Part shown: piece after piece, positions 32,163 to 42,167 of the stretch
How positions within the stretch are numbered: the stretch's first letter is position 1
Layout of the letters: each line of letters starts with the position of its first letter
Assembly: GCA_963210315.1 (NCBI GenBank)
Contig: OY723316.1
Location: 682,001-746,000, forward strand
Reading direction: 5' to 3'
Source of the DNA: Rhynchopus euleeides
Lineage: Eukaryota; Euglenozoa; Diplonemea; Diplonemida; Diplonemidae
Length of the DNA: 64,000 nt
Made by a program: the position numbers and the translations under genes
The notes under the pieces: model-generated
Databases searched by the model: none
What the model saw: only the letters and a program-made list of their open reading frames with translations
Told to the model about the DNA's origin: nothing

Positions 32163-34714
32163 CCCTTTCTGTCCGGGGGGTATTTTTTCGATTTTTGGGA
32201 AAATTCGCCTTCCCAAGTAAATTGTCTTCCACTCCACCTTTTTCAACATTTTTTTTATCGGGAACTGCGTTTGCGCAGAACGTTGCATTGTTCCGGTTTT
32301 ATTCCCGGAAAAAAATTTCTCATGTGGGCCTCGCCCGAGAAACCAAAAATCGAGGTGCAAAAAATCCAGAAAAAAATTCAGGGCGGTGTGTGACCGCCCA
32401 AAAAATCCGGGTTCTATGGCGTTCTCGAACAGTTCTGCTCCAGCGCAGTTCCCGATAAAAAAAAATGTTGAAAAAGGTGGAGCGGAAGACAATTTACTTG
32501 GGAAGGCAGTGGTTTGCACAAGGCAAATAAATCAACAGGTGCAAAAACACATGTTCTGAGGGACCTGACTGTGAGCCACCCCAGCGACCCCGTTAGCCCG
32601 TTGGGCACCTGGATCGAGGTAGAACACCCTTCCCTGCCCCTCTGGGGCCATGGAGGATATCCGCCCGATGACTGACGGCATCAAATCTCTATCAGAGAAT
32701 TCCACCATATTTCACTGATGGGTAGCTGGAGGCCAAAATCGGGTGGTGCATCGGCACAGCCCGTTGGGGCGGATATTCGAGATGCAGAGGTCTGAAAACT
32801 GATTTCCCAGATGACATCTGTCGGAAACCTTTCCCTTATCGAAGGAATCGGGCAAAAAGATGCTCGGGAAAGCTCGATACCTCCCACGCAGGTTCAGGAG
32901 GCGGTTTCAAGGGCAAAACCACCGAAAATTCCACCTTGTGGTGCAATTTTGTTACAGAGCCAAGTTGGTCGGAGTTTCGCTTTTCCGACCAACTCTTGTT
33001 GTATTTGAAAGATTCGTCCACCCCGTTTCCACCATAAAAAGAAATCTTGAAAAATTCGAAATTTAAATAACTTTGCCTGCATAGGCAAAGTGAAAGCCAC
33101 TGTAGTGGCCATACCTGCCCAAGACCCTCTGATACCCACCCAGCCCCCCCAGCTCTCGCGCCTGTGATGGGTCGAAATGTGTTCTGTGGGTCTGCATATC
33201 GATGTGTTTTTGCGGAGAATAACTCCAGAGCTTTCCACGATCGGGGGCGTCGAGCGAAATGGGGCACAAGAACACCTGATATGGTTGACTCGTAAATAGG
33301 GGTCATGAGGGACTACCCAAACCCGAAAATCTCACCTGAGGGTGCAATTGTCCTCCGGCAGTACGTTGGACGGATCTCCACCTTTCCCATGAACCCTTGC
33401 TGCATTTGAAAGGATTGAGCTCCCCCATTCAGGGGATAAGATAGGTCTGGTTTTCCGGTTTTCAAAACCAGGGTTTCCCGGTTCCCGGTTTTCTGGAAAA
33501 AAAAAAGGTCGGTCTCATTTTTGGCGGTTTTTTTGTGACTTTGGGACAGTAAAACAGTCAGAAAAAACGCCATAAAAAACTAGAAAGTGACCCCATCGTG
33601 ATCCGCACAGAGCTCAAATAGTCCAAAGAAGGCAGAGAAGCGGAGAAGAAAAAATGGACCTAGCGGGTGGCCCGGTGGGTGGTGATGCCCTCGTCATGCA
33701 GGTCTCTTCTGTTTTGAAGGTGCGCACATGGTGGACTCCAGCCACCATGTCTAAGAGGGAGTCTAAGACTGCAGTCTGTACTGGAGACGGGAGTCTATTG
33801 TCCAGCTAATGTACGCTAAGACTCCCGCTAGTTGAGACTCATGGGAGACACACGGTCACGTGACGGTGTACTCCAGCGGAGGTAGGGTAACTTCCGCTGG
33901 AGTTCACCGTGTCGTCTGCCTCTGTGCAGCGTCACTCAGTGCCATCGAATACATGGCGACAGCCCACCAAATCGAGACAGATCTGCTTGTCTGGAGGGCT
34001 GAGACGAGAACACGAACGACTTTCAAGCAGTCTTGAAGGTCGCCAAGCCTATTGGGGGCAACTAACAGATGAGATTTGTTTGTTGCCTGTCGTCACAGCT
34101 AGGTGCCCATCTCCTCGATAACGGAATGTGTGCAGAGATCTCGTGGACCCTTTGGCCATTCTGTCGTGCACCCACTTCACCCACAACGCACACCTGTCGC
34201 GAGTGGTCGCTCCCCCGTCCTCCTCCACCCTGAAGGTTGAACCCTCAAGGACCAGTGATCTCCTGCTGGCCGGGCTGCGATACAGCGAAGCCTTCCTACT
34301 TACAAGCGAATCCAGACAGTAGGGAACAGATGTTCACTACCGTGGCCGCCGGCGGCTGGGGCTCCGCCCCCCTGCGTAAGAAAATTGCACCAGACCGGTT
34401 TTTTGACCGAGAGTCCAAACTTTCAAAGCAGCTGCTGCGCCTGCCCCACCAAGCAGCCTCAGTACGACAGGACGCGCGCAGGCACCGGGCCCTCTCAGAT
34501 TCTGGGAGGGTTTGCGCGGGTCGCGCGCGCCGAAGGCGCGCGCGAAAAATTTTCAAAACCAGAAAAACCGGAAAACGGCGCCAGAAAAAAAGTCTATCTT
34601 ATACCCTGCCCCATTTTACCATACAAAAAAATCCTGAAAAATTTGAAGTGCATAATTATTTACTTACGTAAGCAAAGTGCAAAGCCACTGTAGTGGCTTC
34701 CCGGACAGAAAGGG
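32163..34714. mobile_element. 2.55-kb piggyBac-like (TTAA-flanked) non-autonomous element
   Basis: The ends are a perfect 15-bp inverted repeat, CCCTTTCTGTCCGGG, flanked on both sides by TTAA (32159-32162 and 34715-34718). TTAA target duplication and CCC-starting ends are the hallmark of the piggyBac superfamily. The element interrupts the second copy of the 360-bp repeat whose intact version is at 31338-31698. No transposase ORF is recognisable in 2.5 kb, so it is probably mobilised in trans. Internal features are an inverted repeat (32206-32282 with 32426-32508), subterminal copies of CCACTGTAGTGGC near 33100 and 34685, and GC hairpins at 33863-33910 and 34521-34545. Confidence 0.88.
32206..32508. 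repeat. Internal inverted repeat of the piggyBac-like element
   Basis: The arms 32206-32282 and 32426-32508 are near-complementary (CTTCCCAAGTAAATTGTCTTCC near each outer end). They may be a nested foldback insertion. Confidence 0.75.
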
Positions 34715-34718
34715 TTAA

Positions 34719-35058
34719 GGCGGTGTCGCCCTGCACGGGCAGTAGCACCTCCCCTTCAGTATCGCACTCCCGAAGGATTCCCCAACACGACGTGACACCG
34801 GTTTCGACGCGTACTCTTCGTACCCCTCCCCCCGGCCGCGTCTCTTCAGCGAAGAACCGGGGATAATCGGACCAGGGCTAGCTAAACCCTGGTGGTGTCA
34901 CGGGTGGGGTTGGAGAGGGAGAAAAGGAAGAAATGAAGTTGCGAAAAAGTCAAACACTGACACGTGAAATCAATAAAAAGGGTGGGGTGGTATATATCGC
35001 TCCCTTGCTGCGACGAAGACACTAAATAGTCAGGCCGCTTCAAGAGTCTTGAGGGCTT
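34719..35058 (+). repeat. ~360-bp repeat, right part of the interrupted copy
   Basis: Continues the repeat begun at 32139-32162 after the TTAA element, nearly identical to 31364-31698 with a few extra bases (GGGTGGGGT) near 34980. Confidence 0.88.
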
Positions 35059-35380
35059 GGGTGTGTGTGTGTGTGTCTGTGTCCTGTGGGTTAAATCCCA
35101 CAGGACAAGTCAAGGCGGCACTTTCAAACCCCTCCCAAGGGCAGCGCCTTATGGGTTGTGCGCTTTTTCTGCTTTTTTTCCAGTCACTTTGTGCGATACC
35201 GGGTATGAGATCGACATCGCTCTCCGCTTCCTTCTGCTGAGCTGGAGACGGCCTCTCTGAAGGGCCGAAGATAAGACATTTTTATCCGGTGCCTCGCACA
35301 CGTGACCTGCATGAACTGAACGAGTGAGGGGGGTTGGCACCGCCACTCCCCTGCGGGGACTCTCAGAAGTCCCCGCAGCT
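35059..35380. other. Intergenic with an 11-bp hairpin
   Basis: TGTCCTGTGGG (35080-35090) and its complement (35097-35107) form a perfect stem with a TTAAAT loop. It follows a TG microsatellite. No gene is seen. Confidence 0.6.
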
Positions 35381-35598
35381 CCGCCTGCCTGCCAACAGCC
35401 CACCCGCCTTCGGGATGGAGACGGAGCGTGTGGAGACAAAGGCGCCCCACCCGAGGTATGCAAAGGGGCTGCGGGACACCGCGTTCCGCCGGGAGCACGC
35501 CCGGTTCGTGAAGGAGCAGGACAAGGCCTACATCGACCGGCACAACCTGGCGGAGCGGGTCGACGAGGCGTGGGAGAAGTGCATGCTGCTCAAGCCCT
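35381..35598 (+). pseudogene. 5' fragment of the tandem-globin gene
   Basis: Aligns without gaps to 24015-24232 (constant offset 11366) at high identity, encoding the N-terminal region from the METER start to the LLKPS motif. It then stops abruptly, exactly before the region where the globin domains would begin. The frame continues into unrelated sequence. It sits immediately upstream of the receptor copy 3 duplication, as a truncated gene fragment captured in a rearrangement. Confidence 0.85.
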
Positions 35599-35943
35599 CC
35601 CCTGCGCCCCACCCCCACCCACCCCTCCACACTATTATGTGGAACAATTGCTTCTGCATTCTGCCTTCTGCCTGCCACTGCGGAGGAGCTGCCTGGCAAG
35701 GCGGGTTCGTCAAATTCATGAGAACGGTAGCCTTGGCTGGGAAACTGTTTGCATCACTGTTGGCATCACCGTGGCGCAAGGCTCACACCAGCACTTCGGG
35801 TGTGGGCGGAACACTCTATGCATGGATGCTCGCCTCGGAGGGTGTGCCAGTCCGCACAGGACACAACACAGCACAACACGCACCGCCACCCACGCATCCC
35901 TCACGCCAGGTTATCCGTTCTTGTGGCTGCTGCCGGCCCTCCA
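35599..35943. other. Spacer before receptor copy 3
   Basis: Unique sequence to about 35887, where the segmental duplication with 7897 begins. In-frame codons extend upstream of the chosen receptor start to 35749 without an ATG preceding a signal peptide. Confidence 0.55.
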
Positions 35944-38652
35944 ATGGGGAGCGGCTGGTGCTGGGTGGCAGGGGCGGTGTTCGCTTCGCTCCTGTGCGGG
36001 GTGGGTGGACAGGAGGCTGCCATCGATGTGAACGTGCCCTTCCCCAACGAGCTCCTGGGCGAGCACATCGCCCTGATCGCAGTCCCGCTGGCGGTTACGG
36101 GTGCTGCCATATGCTGTGCCGTCGTCATCGCCTGTGCACGCACCCTGAAGCTGACGGTGGTGCTGGTGCTGGGCGTGTGGCTGGCCTTGCTGTCCGTCGG
36201 TATCGTGTCGTGGTACGTCACCTACAACACGTCACGCGACCTGCTGATCGAGCGTGCCGCTCACACGCTCTCTATCACAGCACAGCAGGCCAGGGCGTCG
36301 GTCCTGTCGGAGATCGGGACGGGTGTGGACGCACTGGTGCAGGTCCAGAAGCTGATCAAGGGTGGTACTCTCAACGTATCCGCAACCTGGCCTGAACCAC
36401 ACACGTCGCTGCACGCCGTCCTGTCGCCGGTTGCAGGCCGCACCAGTTCCATTTCAGTGCTGATGATGACGACAGAGAGAGGAGATTTTCACGCCATCTC
36501 CCCACGTGTGTTTCAGTCTGACGGGGTGTACGTCGACACGCACTACGCCACGGTGCCTCCCTTCGGCGACGTCAGCGTGCTTCCTCCTTGGGCAGTGTGC
36601 CTCCCCAGAGACTGGGGTCCACCCATGAGTCGTCCCCACAAGAACTGCACCGTGGAGGCAACACCAGCAGCATGTGCGAACGAGTCGTCCTACGCATCGA
36701 CGTACTGCAGTGCGTCGTGTGGGTTCCCAGCTTTGTCCAGAGTGAACTGCAGGGGCCAGACAGTTGCATTTCAGACCATAGAAAGTGGGACCAACGCATC
36801 GGCCGGGCCTGATGTTGCGCGGGTTGCTGGGTTCGAACAAGCCACCCGTCTGCTGCCGATATTCCAAGCGGCAGGCGGATACGCACACCTGGAGCCTTGG
36901 TACCACGGCAACCCTGAGGCAAGGTACACATTCTACTTCCAGTACAACGGGTTTGCTGCACTCGCGGTGAGTGTCGGCCTGCTGACCCTGTCTGGTGAAC
37001 ACTACGGGGCTGCGTCAATGGACCTGCGCCTGGACTTCCTGAGCCAGTTCATGCGCCGGCTGCGTCCGACAGACGACAGCGTGCTGTTCCTGGTGGCCGC
37101 AGACCTGAGCCTGGCAGGCAGCAGCTTCACAACGCTGGAGCTGATGGAGGACTCAGGCATGCTGCGCCCCGACACCTTCGAGATTGCGAATGTCAAGAAC
37201 TACAACAACAGCGAGTCGCGGATTCTGAAGGGGGTGCGTGCCGTGAGGTCGCAGTGGGGCACCGTGGCAGGTGCGACGACGCACAGCGCGATATTCCCCT
37301 TTGAGGGAGACTTCACCGTGACGTACCCTGTGCAGCTGTCGCAGCTCGACATGGTGCTCGTCATCAGCGTGCCCGTTGTCGACGTGATGGGGGACGCGGA
37401 CCGTGCGTCGACCATCTCCCTCGTGATGACGGTGTGCATCAGCGTCGGGCTTGCTCTGCTGGTGGCTGGCGGGCTGAAGGTTGCGCTGCTGCCGCTCGGC
37501 CAGCTGCAGCACGACATGTACAGCGTTGCGTGCATGCGTCTGGAGGACCACGACGATAGCTCCGTGAGTCGGCTGTCCGAGGTGCGCAGCATGCAGGAGT
37601 CCTTCAGGGTGATGGTCGCCAACCTGATCGAGTACAAGCAGTACCTCCCGCAGAGTGTGCTCCAGGACACCAGCGACGGGGAAGGGTCGACGGCCAGCGA
37701 AACCAGGACCCCGACATCGTCTCGTGGATCGGGGGGAACAGGCAAAGTTATTGAGACGTCAGCTGGTGCAGCTGAGGCGCATGCTCGGTTGGCAGAGACC
37801 AACAACCCCTGCCGTGTGCGTTGCGTCAGCCTTGTGGTGACCAACTTGGCGGGGTTTGTGCAGTTGTCAAAGACAGCATCCAACCAGGACTTGCTGGAGC
37901 TGCACGCAGCGTACCTGGATGTGCTTGTCACACTTGCGAAGGCGGGTCGTGGCATCATCGACGAGTTCATCGGAGACAAGGTGCATGTGTCGTTCAACTC
38001 GCTCGTCAACTGCAGCGGGCACCGCAGCGCTGCCGCAACATTCCTGCTCGATGCAACGAGATTTCACTTTAGCGAGCAAGGCCAGAGCCAGATACAGGTG
38101 AACGCGGCAGCAGTGTCGATGAAGGCTGTGTGTGGCAACTTCGGCTGCAAGGGCCTCAAGAAGTACACCATCGTCGGTGCGTCAGGTACGCGTGTGTGGA
38201 CCTTCGAGCGTTGGGGCAAGGCATGGGATGTGAAGGCGCTTGCTGACGAGTTCATTGCACAGGAGCTTCATGTCAACTTCTCACTCCGCAGGATTGCGAA
38301 GGTGCGGTCGTCAGGCACACAGGACGACTTTCTTTACGAGGTGATAGGCGAGAAGTCCGTCAAGCAGGGCGAGTGGATGTACGAGATGCAGGACAGCACG
38401 GCCAACAACCCGCTGTCTGCCTGCAGCGACGCTGTGGAGCTTCTGTACAGGGGCAAGTTCGACGAAGCTCACGACACACTGGAGCCCTTTGCTGGACACA
38501 ACTCGCCGTACATCCGCCCACTGCTGCAGTGGGTCAGCGAGTGCCAAAGGTCGAACACGCCACCTGCTCCACTTCCAGTAGTGCTTGTGCCTGACGCGAA
38601 GCGTGCCTTCACTGCCGATGATTACAGGTTGGTCCCGGGCATCCGTGCCTGA
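35944..38652 (+). CDS. Receptor-type membrane protein with degenerate class III nucleotide cyclase domain, copy 3 (intact)
   Basis: 902 residues from the ATG at 35944, chosen because it opens a signal peptide (residues 1-22) conserved in all three copies. Membrane helices are at about 41-63 and 71-91. A large sensor region (92-490) has a dCache-like EPWYHGNP motif and many cysteines. A third helix (491-513), a HAMP-like linker (514-566), a Ser/Thr-rich variable linker and a cyclase-like domain (626 to about 800) follow. In the latter the first metal aspartate is Asn634 (VVTNLAGF instead of TDxxGF), the second is kept (Asp678 in FIGDKV), and the adenine/transition-state region keeps Arg756 but not the usual Asn. 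It is probably a ligand-sensing receptor whose cyclase domain is catalytically weak or purely regulatory. Confidence 0.8.
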   Translation: MGSGWCWVAGAVFASLLCGVGGQEAAIDVNVPFPNELLGEHIALIAVPLAVTGAAICCAVVIACARTLKLTVVLVLGVWLALLSVGIVSWYVTYNTSRDLLIERAAHTLSITAQQARASVLSEIGTGVDALVQVQKLIKGGTLNVSATWPEPHTSLHAVLSPVAGRTSSISVLMMTTERGDFHAISPRVFQSDGVYVDTHYATVPPFGDVSVLPPWAVCLPRDWGPPMSRPHKNCTVEATPAACANESSYASTYCSASCGFPALSRVNCRGQTVAFQTIESGTNASAGPDVARVAGFEQATRLLPIFQAAGGYAHLEPWYHGNPEARYTFYFQYNGFAALAVSVGLLTLSGEHYGAASMDLRLDFLSQFMRRLRPTDDSVLFLVAADLSLAGSSFTTLELMEDSGMLRPDTFEIANVKNYNNSESRILKGVRAVRSQWGTVAGATTHSAIFPFEGDFTVTYPVQLSQLDMVLVISVPVVDVMGDADRASTISLVMTVCISVGLALLVAGGLKVALLPLGQLQHDMYSVACMRLEDHDDSSVSRLSEVRSMQESFRVMVANLIEYKQYLPQSVLQDTSDGEGSTASETRTPTSSRGSGGTGKVIETSAGAAEAHARLAETNNPCRVRCVSLVVTNLAGFVQLSKTASNQDLLELHAAYLDVLVTLAKAGRGIIDEFIGDKVHVSFNSLVNCSGHRSAAATFLLDATRFHFSEQGQSQIQVNAAAVSMKAVCGNFGCKGLKKYTIVGASGTRVWTFERWGKAWDVKALADEFIAQELHVNFSLRRIAKVRSSGTQDDFLYEVIGEKSVKQGEWMYEMQDSTANNPLSACSDAVELLYRGKFDEAHDTLEPFAGHNSPYIRPLLQWVSECQRSNTPPAPLPVVLVPDAKRAFTADDYRLVPGIRA

Positions 38653-39117
38653 GTGTCGTGACAAGTCAGGCAGCACCCTTCTGACCTCACTGATGAAGAA
38701 TGTCGTGTCGTGGTGCGGCACGTTGCACAACTGCACCTGCACGTCGAGACCCCCTTTCGATGCGCGAAGCATTCATGCTCTCCTCGAAGCAGATTCGAAC
38801 GTGCAGGCGGGAATCCTCCAGCGCGGAAAGCCATGCTTGCCGACGTGATTCCCCAGTCCTGGAAGCGACTTTCTTCAAAAGACTTTCTGTCAAAATTTGC
38901 GACACTTTGGGTGCCCTCGCTGCCAGTCACAGCTCGTCGGCTGGGGAGAACGTCAGTTTTCTCATTTCGGCTGACTCGCAGTCATTCCCAGTCACGTGAC
39001 TGGGAGCGACGTCGATCTGAATCACTGGGTACACAATTTCAAGGAAAATCAGGGGGGGGCCTCGCTCCCAGTGACCCCCAGTCACGGCTAGTCACGGCAA
39101 GTGCCGCGTTGCAGAGC
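38653..39117. repeat. 3' flank of receptor copy 3, shared with copy 1
   Basis: Matches 10543-11040, lacking the 18-bp palindrome of copy 1. Homology ends at GCAGAGC (39117). Confidence 0.8.
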
Positions 39118-39649
39118 CACATCTCACATCTCGCATTATCACAGGGTCGAGGCGCGTTGTTTCACCACAACACCCCACCCATTCATACCCGTTTTTAGTG
39201 CATGTATTTTTTTTGTACCAGACACACCTGTGTGTCAGAGGAAATGCGACAGACACATGGAAGGATTCGGTGCGCAGCGACGCTCCTCATTGTTCTTCTC
39301 TATCTTCTTTGCTCTGCCATCATTCCACTTTCTGTACTTCAGGCAGGTCAGCCGAGGCGACGCACACAGGGGTGGGGGGGAGAGAGAGAGAGAGAGAGAA
39401 GTGTTTTAAAAAAATGAGGAGGGGTCAATGTGATGGTGTTCTGCAGTGATTTTTTAAAAAAAACAAGCAGCCCCTGAAATAGTGCGGCGCAGAAGAAGCT
39501 CGGGCTGACCACAAGAAAAAACGAGGGGTCACACAGTGGTGTGGACAAAGGGCCTGAATACAAAAGGTGGTTGATTGGTGGATGCGTGCAATGCAAGCAA
39601 GTGACAGATTCCTGAAGTGTGTCAGTAGTATTTTTGTTGTGTTCCATCT

Positions 39650-39820
39650 CCAGTGACGAACGACGAAGCGTAGCGAAGTCGCAAAGTGACAAAGCAAATC
39701 GTACGATCGAACCTTTGGAAGGGCTACCCCCTCGCGCCACTTCACAGGGGTTTCCGCAGCCTTTTATACAGGAGCGCGCTCAACGAAAAGGAGCCCGGTG
39801 CTGGATTTGGCAGCTCCAGG
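39650..39820 (+). repeat. Dispersed repeat R1, copy c
   Basis: Diverged copy with ACGAAGCGTAGCGAAGTCGC and GCGCTCAACGAAAAG. Confidence 0.7.
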
Positions 39821-39867
39821 GGCAGGGGGCGAGTTTCTGTTCTTCAAGCGAAATGAATACGATATTT

Positions 39868-40196
39868 GTAGTTTCGGCGTAGCCAACTGGGGAACTTGGT
39901 GCCTTTTTAGCTGGATATTGGAAGGAAACATTGCTTGGAGTGTTGATGATGGATGGGATGTGTGGATGAGTATACCAAAGCACTTGACTTCATCAGATCA
40001 AGGACCACCCCATCGCGCCACTTCATCAGATCGGGAGTCGTCAAAGCGGAGCCTGCGTTCCAGCAAAGCAATATCCTGTAGTTCCCGTGGTGTTGGTTTG
40101 GTATGTAATCCTTTTTCTGCAAACCGCTACAGCTCCTTTTCCCTGCTACTCAGGTTCGTGGGTTTTCCAATCCAGCCCTGAGTGGTGCGGGGGGGA
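39868..40196. repeat. Dispersed repeat R2, copy c
   Basis: Matches 13352-13602 over TTCGGCGTAGCCAACTGG, CAGCAAAGCAATATCCTGTAG and GGTTTTCCAATCCAGCC, with an internal insertion. Confidence 0.65.
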
Positions 40197-41556
40197 CCTG
40201 CGATGTTTTCTTGCTTCTGCTTCAAGGGGCCTTCGGCAATGCTCGGATATTTCTCTGTGTGAGACTGTGGGTGTATCTGGCTTGTCATCCCGATTCCCAG
40301 AATAGGAATTACGTATCCCAAACTCAAGAAACCTTTGAACGTGCGGATCCTTGCGAACACTTCACATGCCCTCGCAGGCTGTATGGGTGTTAGGCTGTGA
40401 CTGCGGGTATTCTGCGCTCGAAGAACACCAACGGTCGTTGCACCCTGCTCTCTTGATTCATCACCCAGTTGCATTCTTTTTGAAGGTCGACGGTTCTCTC
40501 ACGGCTCTCCCTTTCTGTTAGGGTGTTTGTCGCTGAAGTATGGTGAGGACGAACTGCGTCTCTCCCCCAGGAGCACAAACACCTCTGGCACAACAGTGTG
40601 CACCCCGCAGTCTGGCCGTACCTTACGTCAAGGCTGGAGGTGACCAGGGGGACGTCTGCCGGGTTTCTTTTATTTTGCTTGTGCAATCTTCTGGTCACCT
40701 CTGCGCGTTGGGAGCGTGTAGGAAGCATTGCAGTCAACTGTGCGATGCAGATCATGCAAGACATGCCACACCCGCAGCAGGTGTGTGTCGGGGGGTGTTT
40801 CTTGCGATTGACGAATACGATGGCCCCCTTGCGTGGCTCTTCTCCCCATTCTGATTTGCAGATACAGGGGTCTTCGCTCAACTGCCGAAGAAGTGCTTCT
40901 GGTGATGCATTTCCTGGATATTTGGCTGAAAAACGGCGAAATTTTGCCAAAAAAAAGGGGCCGGCATCGATGACCCCCGTTCCGTTTTTTTTCATCTACT
41001 TTACTGTGGGAGGATCGAAAACCAGCTTCTGTGTAGTTTACGTGTGGCTTGTAGCACAGCCCACCCTCGCCTTCCCAGGGCTTGTGGTTGTCATCAGATA
41101 GGCAGTGTGTCAAGCCACCCACACGCGTAAACTAGTCCATATGTGTGAACATGATACCACCTTCTTCCTTTCCAACGATCCACGAGGGGACGCCCGTAGC
41201 TTCCGTGGTGGTTGAAAACTGGGGTTTCGATTCCCAAACTTGCCGTGTTTTGCATTTGCGATGAGAGCCATCACAATGGCTGTAGACCGAAAAGTCCGAA
41301 TTGCTTAGCTCGTGCGTAACGATCCTTTTGCAACCAAAAAAAATCAAGCGTATATTGGGCGGGCCATTCTCGGCGACACGATGCAAGTTCCCTTTTGTTT
41401 TATTGCAACAGGGCTCCTGTCAGTGTCAAAAAGATATGTCGGCAGCGCTTCAACATCCTCATCAGGTTGCGGTGTTGCCTTTGTTATTCCCGGATTTGGC
41501 GCCCAAACAAGGTGGGGGTGTAATCTGTCGGCTGACCAAGTTTCAGACAAGCGTGA

Positions 41557-41664
41557 GGGGGTCTTCGCTACGGGGTGATCGTCAGTGCATTTTGGTGAAT
41601 TTCCTGTTGAATTAGCTGAAAACTGACGAAGATTGACGAAGGATAACGACCAGCGAAGACCCCC
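41557..41664 (-). mobile_element. 108-bp MITE, copy C (inverted)
   Basis: Same length and ends as copy A in reverse orientation. It is flanked by TGA on both sides (41554-41556 and 41665-41667). Confidence 0.9.
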
Positions 41665-41714
41665 TGAACAGAAAATCTGGACAGCCGGAACGAATCGAAA
41701 ACAAAACTGCTGTA

Positions 41715-41812
41715 TTGTCGGCGGGTTCGAGGTCGACCAGGCACGCGCCTGGGAATACCGGATCAAAGAACACTGCTCCGCCGCATCGTGCCGTGCCGTC
41801 ATGACCCTGAGG
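41715..41812 (+). repeat. Repeat with 5S rRNA-like motif, copy 2
   Basis: Shares GGGTTCGAGGTCG, CGCCTGGGAATACCGG and CACTGCTCCGCC with 13665-13790. Confidence 0.4.
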
Positions 41813-42037
41813 TGGAGCAGCTTGTGCGGCAGGCGGCGCTCGAGTCAGCCGCAGCACGTGGAAGTGCACTGGAAGCTCCGGTGTAAGCGTAAGGGGAGGG
41901 GGAGGCAACTCCCGGCCTGAAGCCAACGGGCAACGGGCGGGGAACATTCTTTTACCCACCAAATGTCCATGAAGATTGGAGAGGAGAGTGCCTCATCAGC
42001 AGCCAGCCACCCGCCCCCCCCTCCCCCCCCTCCGTGC

Positions 42038-42167
42038 CTGCCCCCAACCTGACCCAGCCCCGCACACCCTACCCTCAGCCGCCCATCAGAATCTGAACCA
42101 GCCACACCTCCACGGGGGTACGTGGTACTGTTTTGCCAATGTTACCCACCAACAGCACCTTCACCCA
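42038..42167 (+). promoter_or_regulatory. Conserved 5' leader of the WD40 gene family
   Basis: About 130 bp ending TTCACCCA before the ATG are repeated before copies 2 (43620-43746) and 3 (45173-45278). The leader contains CCCGCACACCCTACCCTCAG and TTTTGCCAATGTTACCCACC. Conservation between tandem copies may only reflect recent duplication, but it is the likely promoter/5' UTR. Confidence 0.4.

Larger units (their letters stand above)
39118..41556. other. Repeat mosaic, no supported gene
   Basis: Contains a GA repeat (39380-39399), R1 copy c (39650-39820), R2 copy (39868-40196), a stretch at 40340-40450 matching 13133-13235, a stretch at 40725-40870 related to 47750-47880, and 41010-41235 matching 15652-15965 inside the ankyrin gene. 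It is assembled from dispersed repeat families. ORFs are short and unconvincing. Confidence 0.65.

Noticed and set aside
31364-35058. The two 340-bp direct repeats could be LTRs of a retrotransposon
   Set aside because: The TTAA-flanked inverted ends at 32163 and 34714 and the split of the second repeat exactly at TTAA explain the layout; there is no primer-binding site, polypurine tract or pol gene between them.
39325-39340. Spliced-leader RNA gene (TTTCTGTACTT)
   Set aside because: An isolated match without donor site, Sm site or tandem copies.
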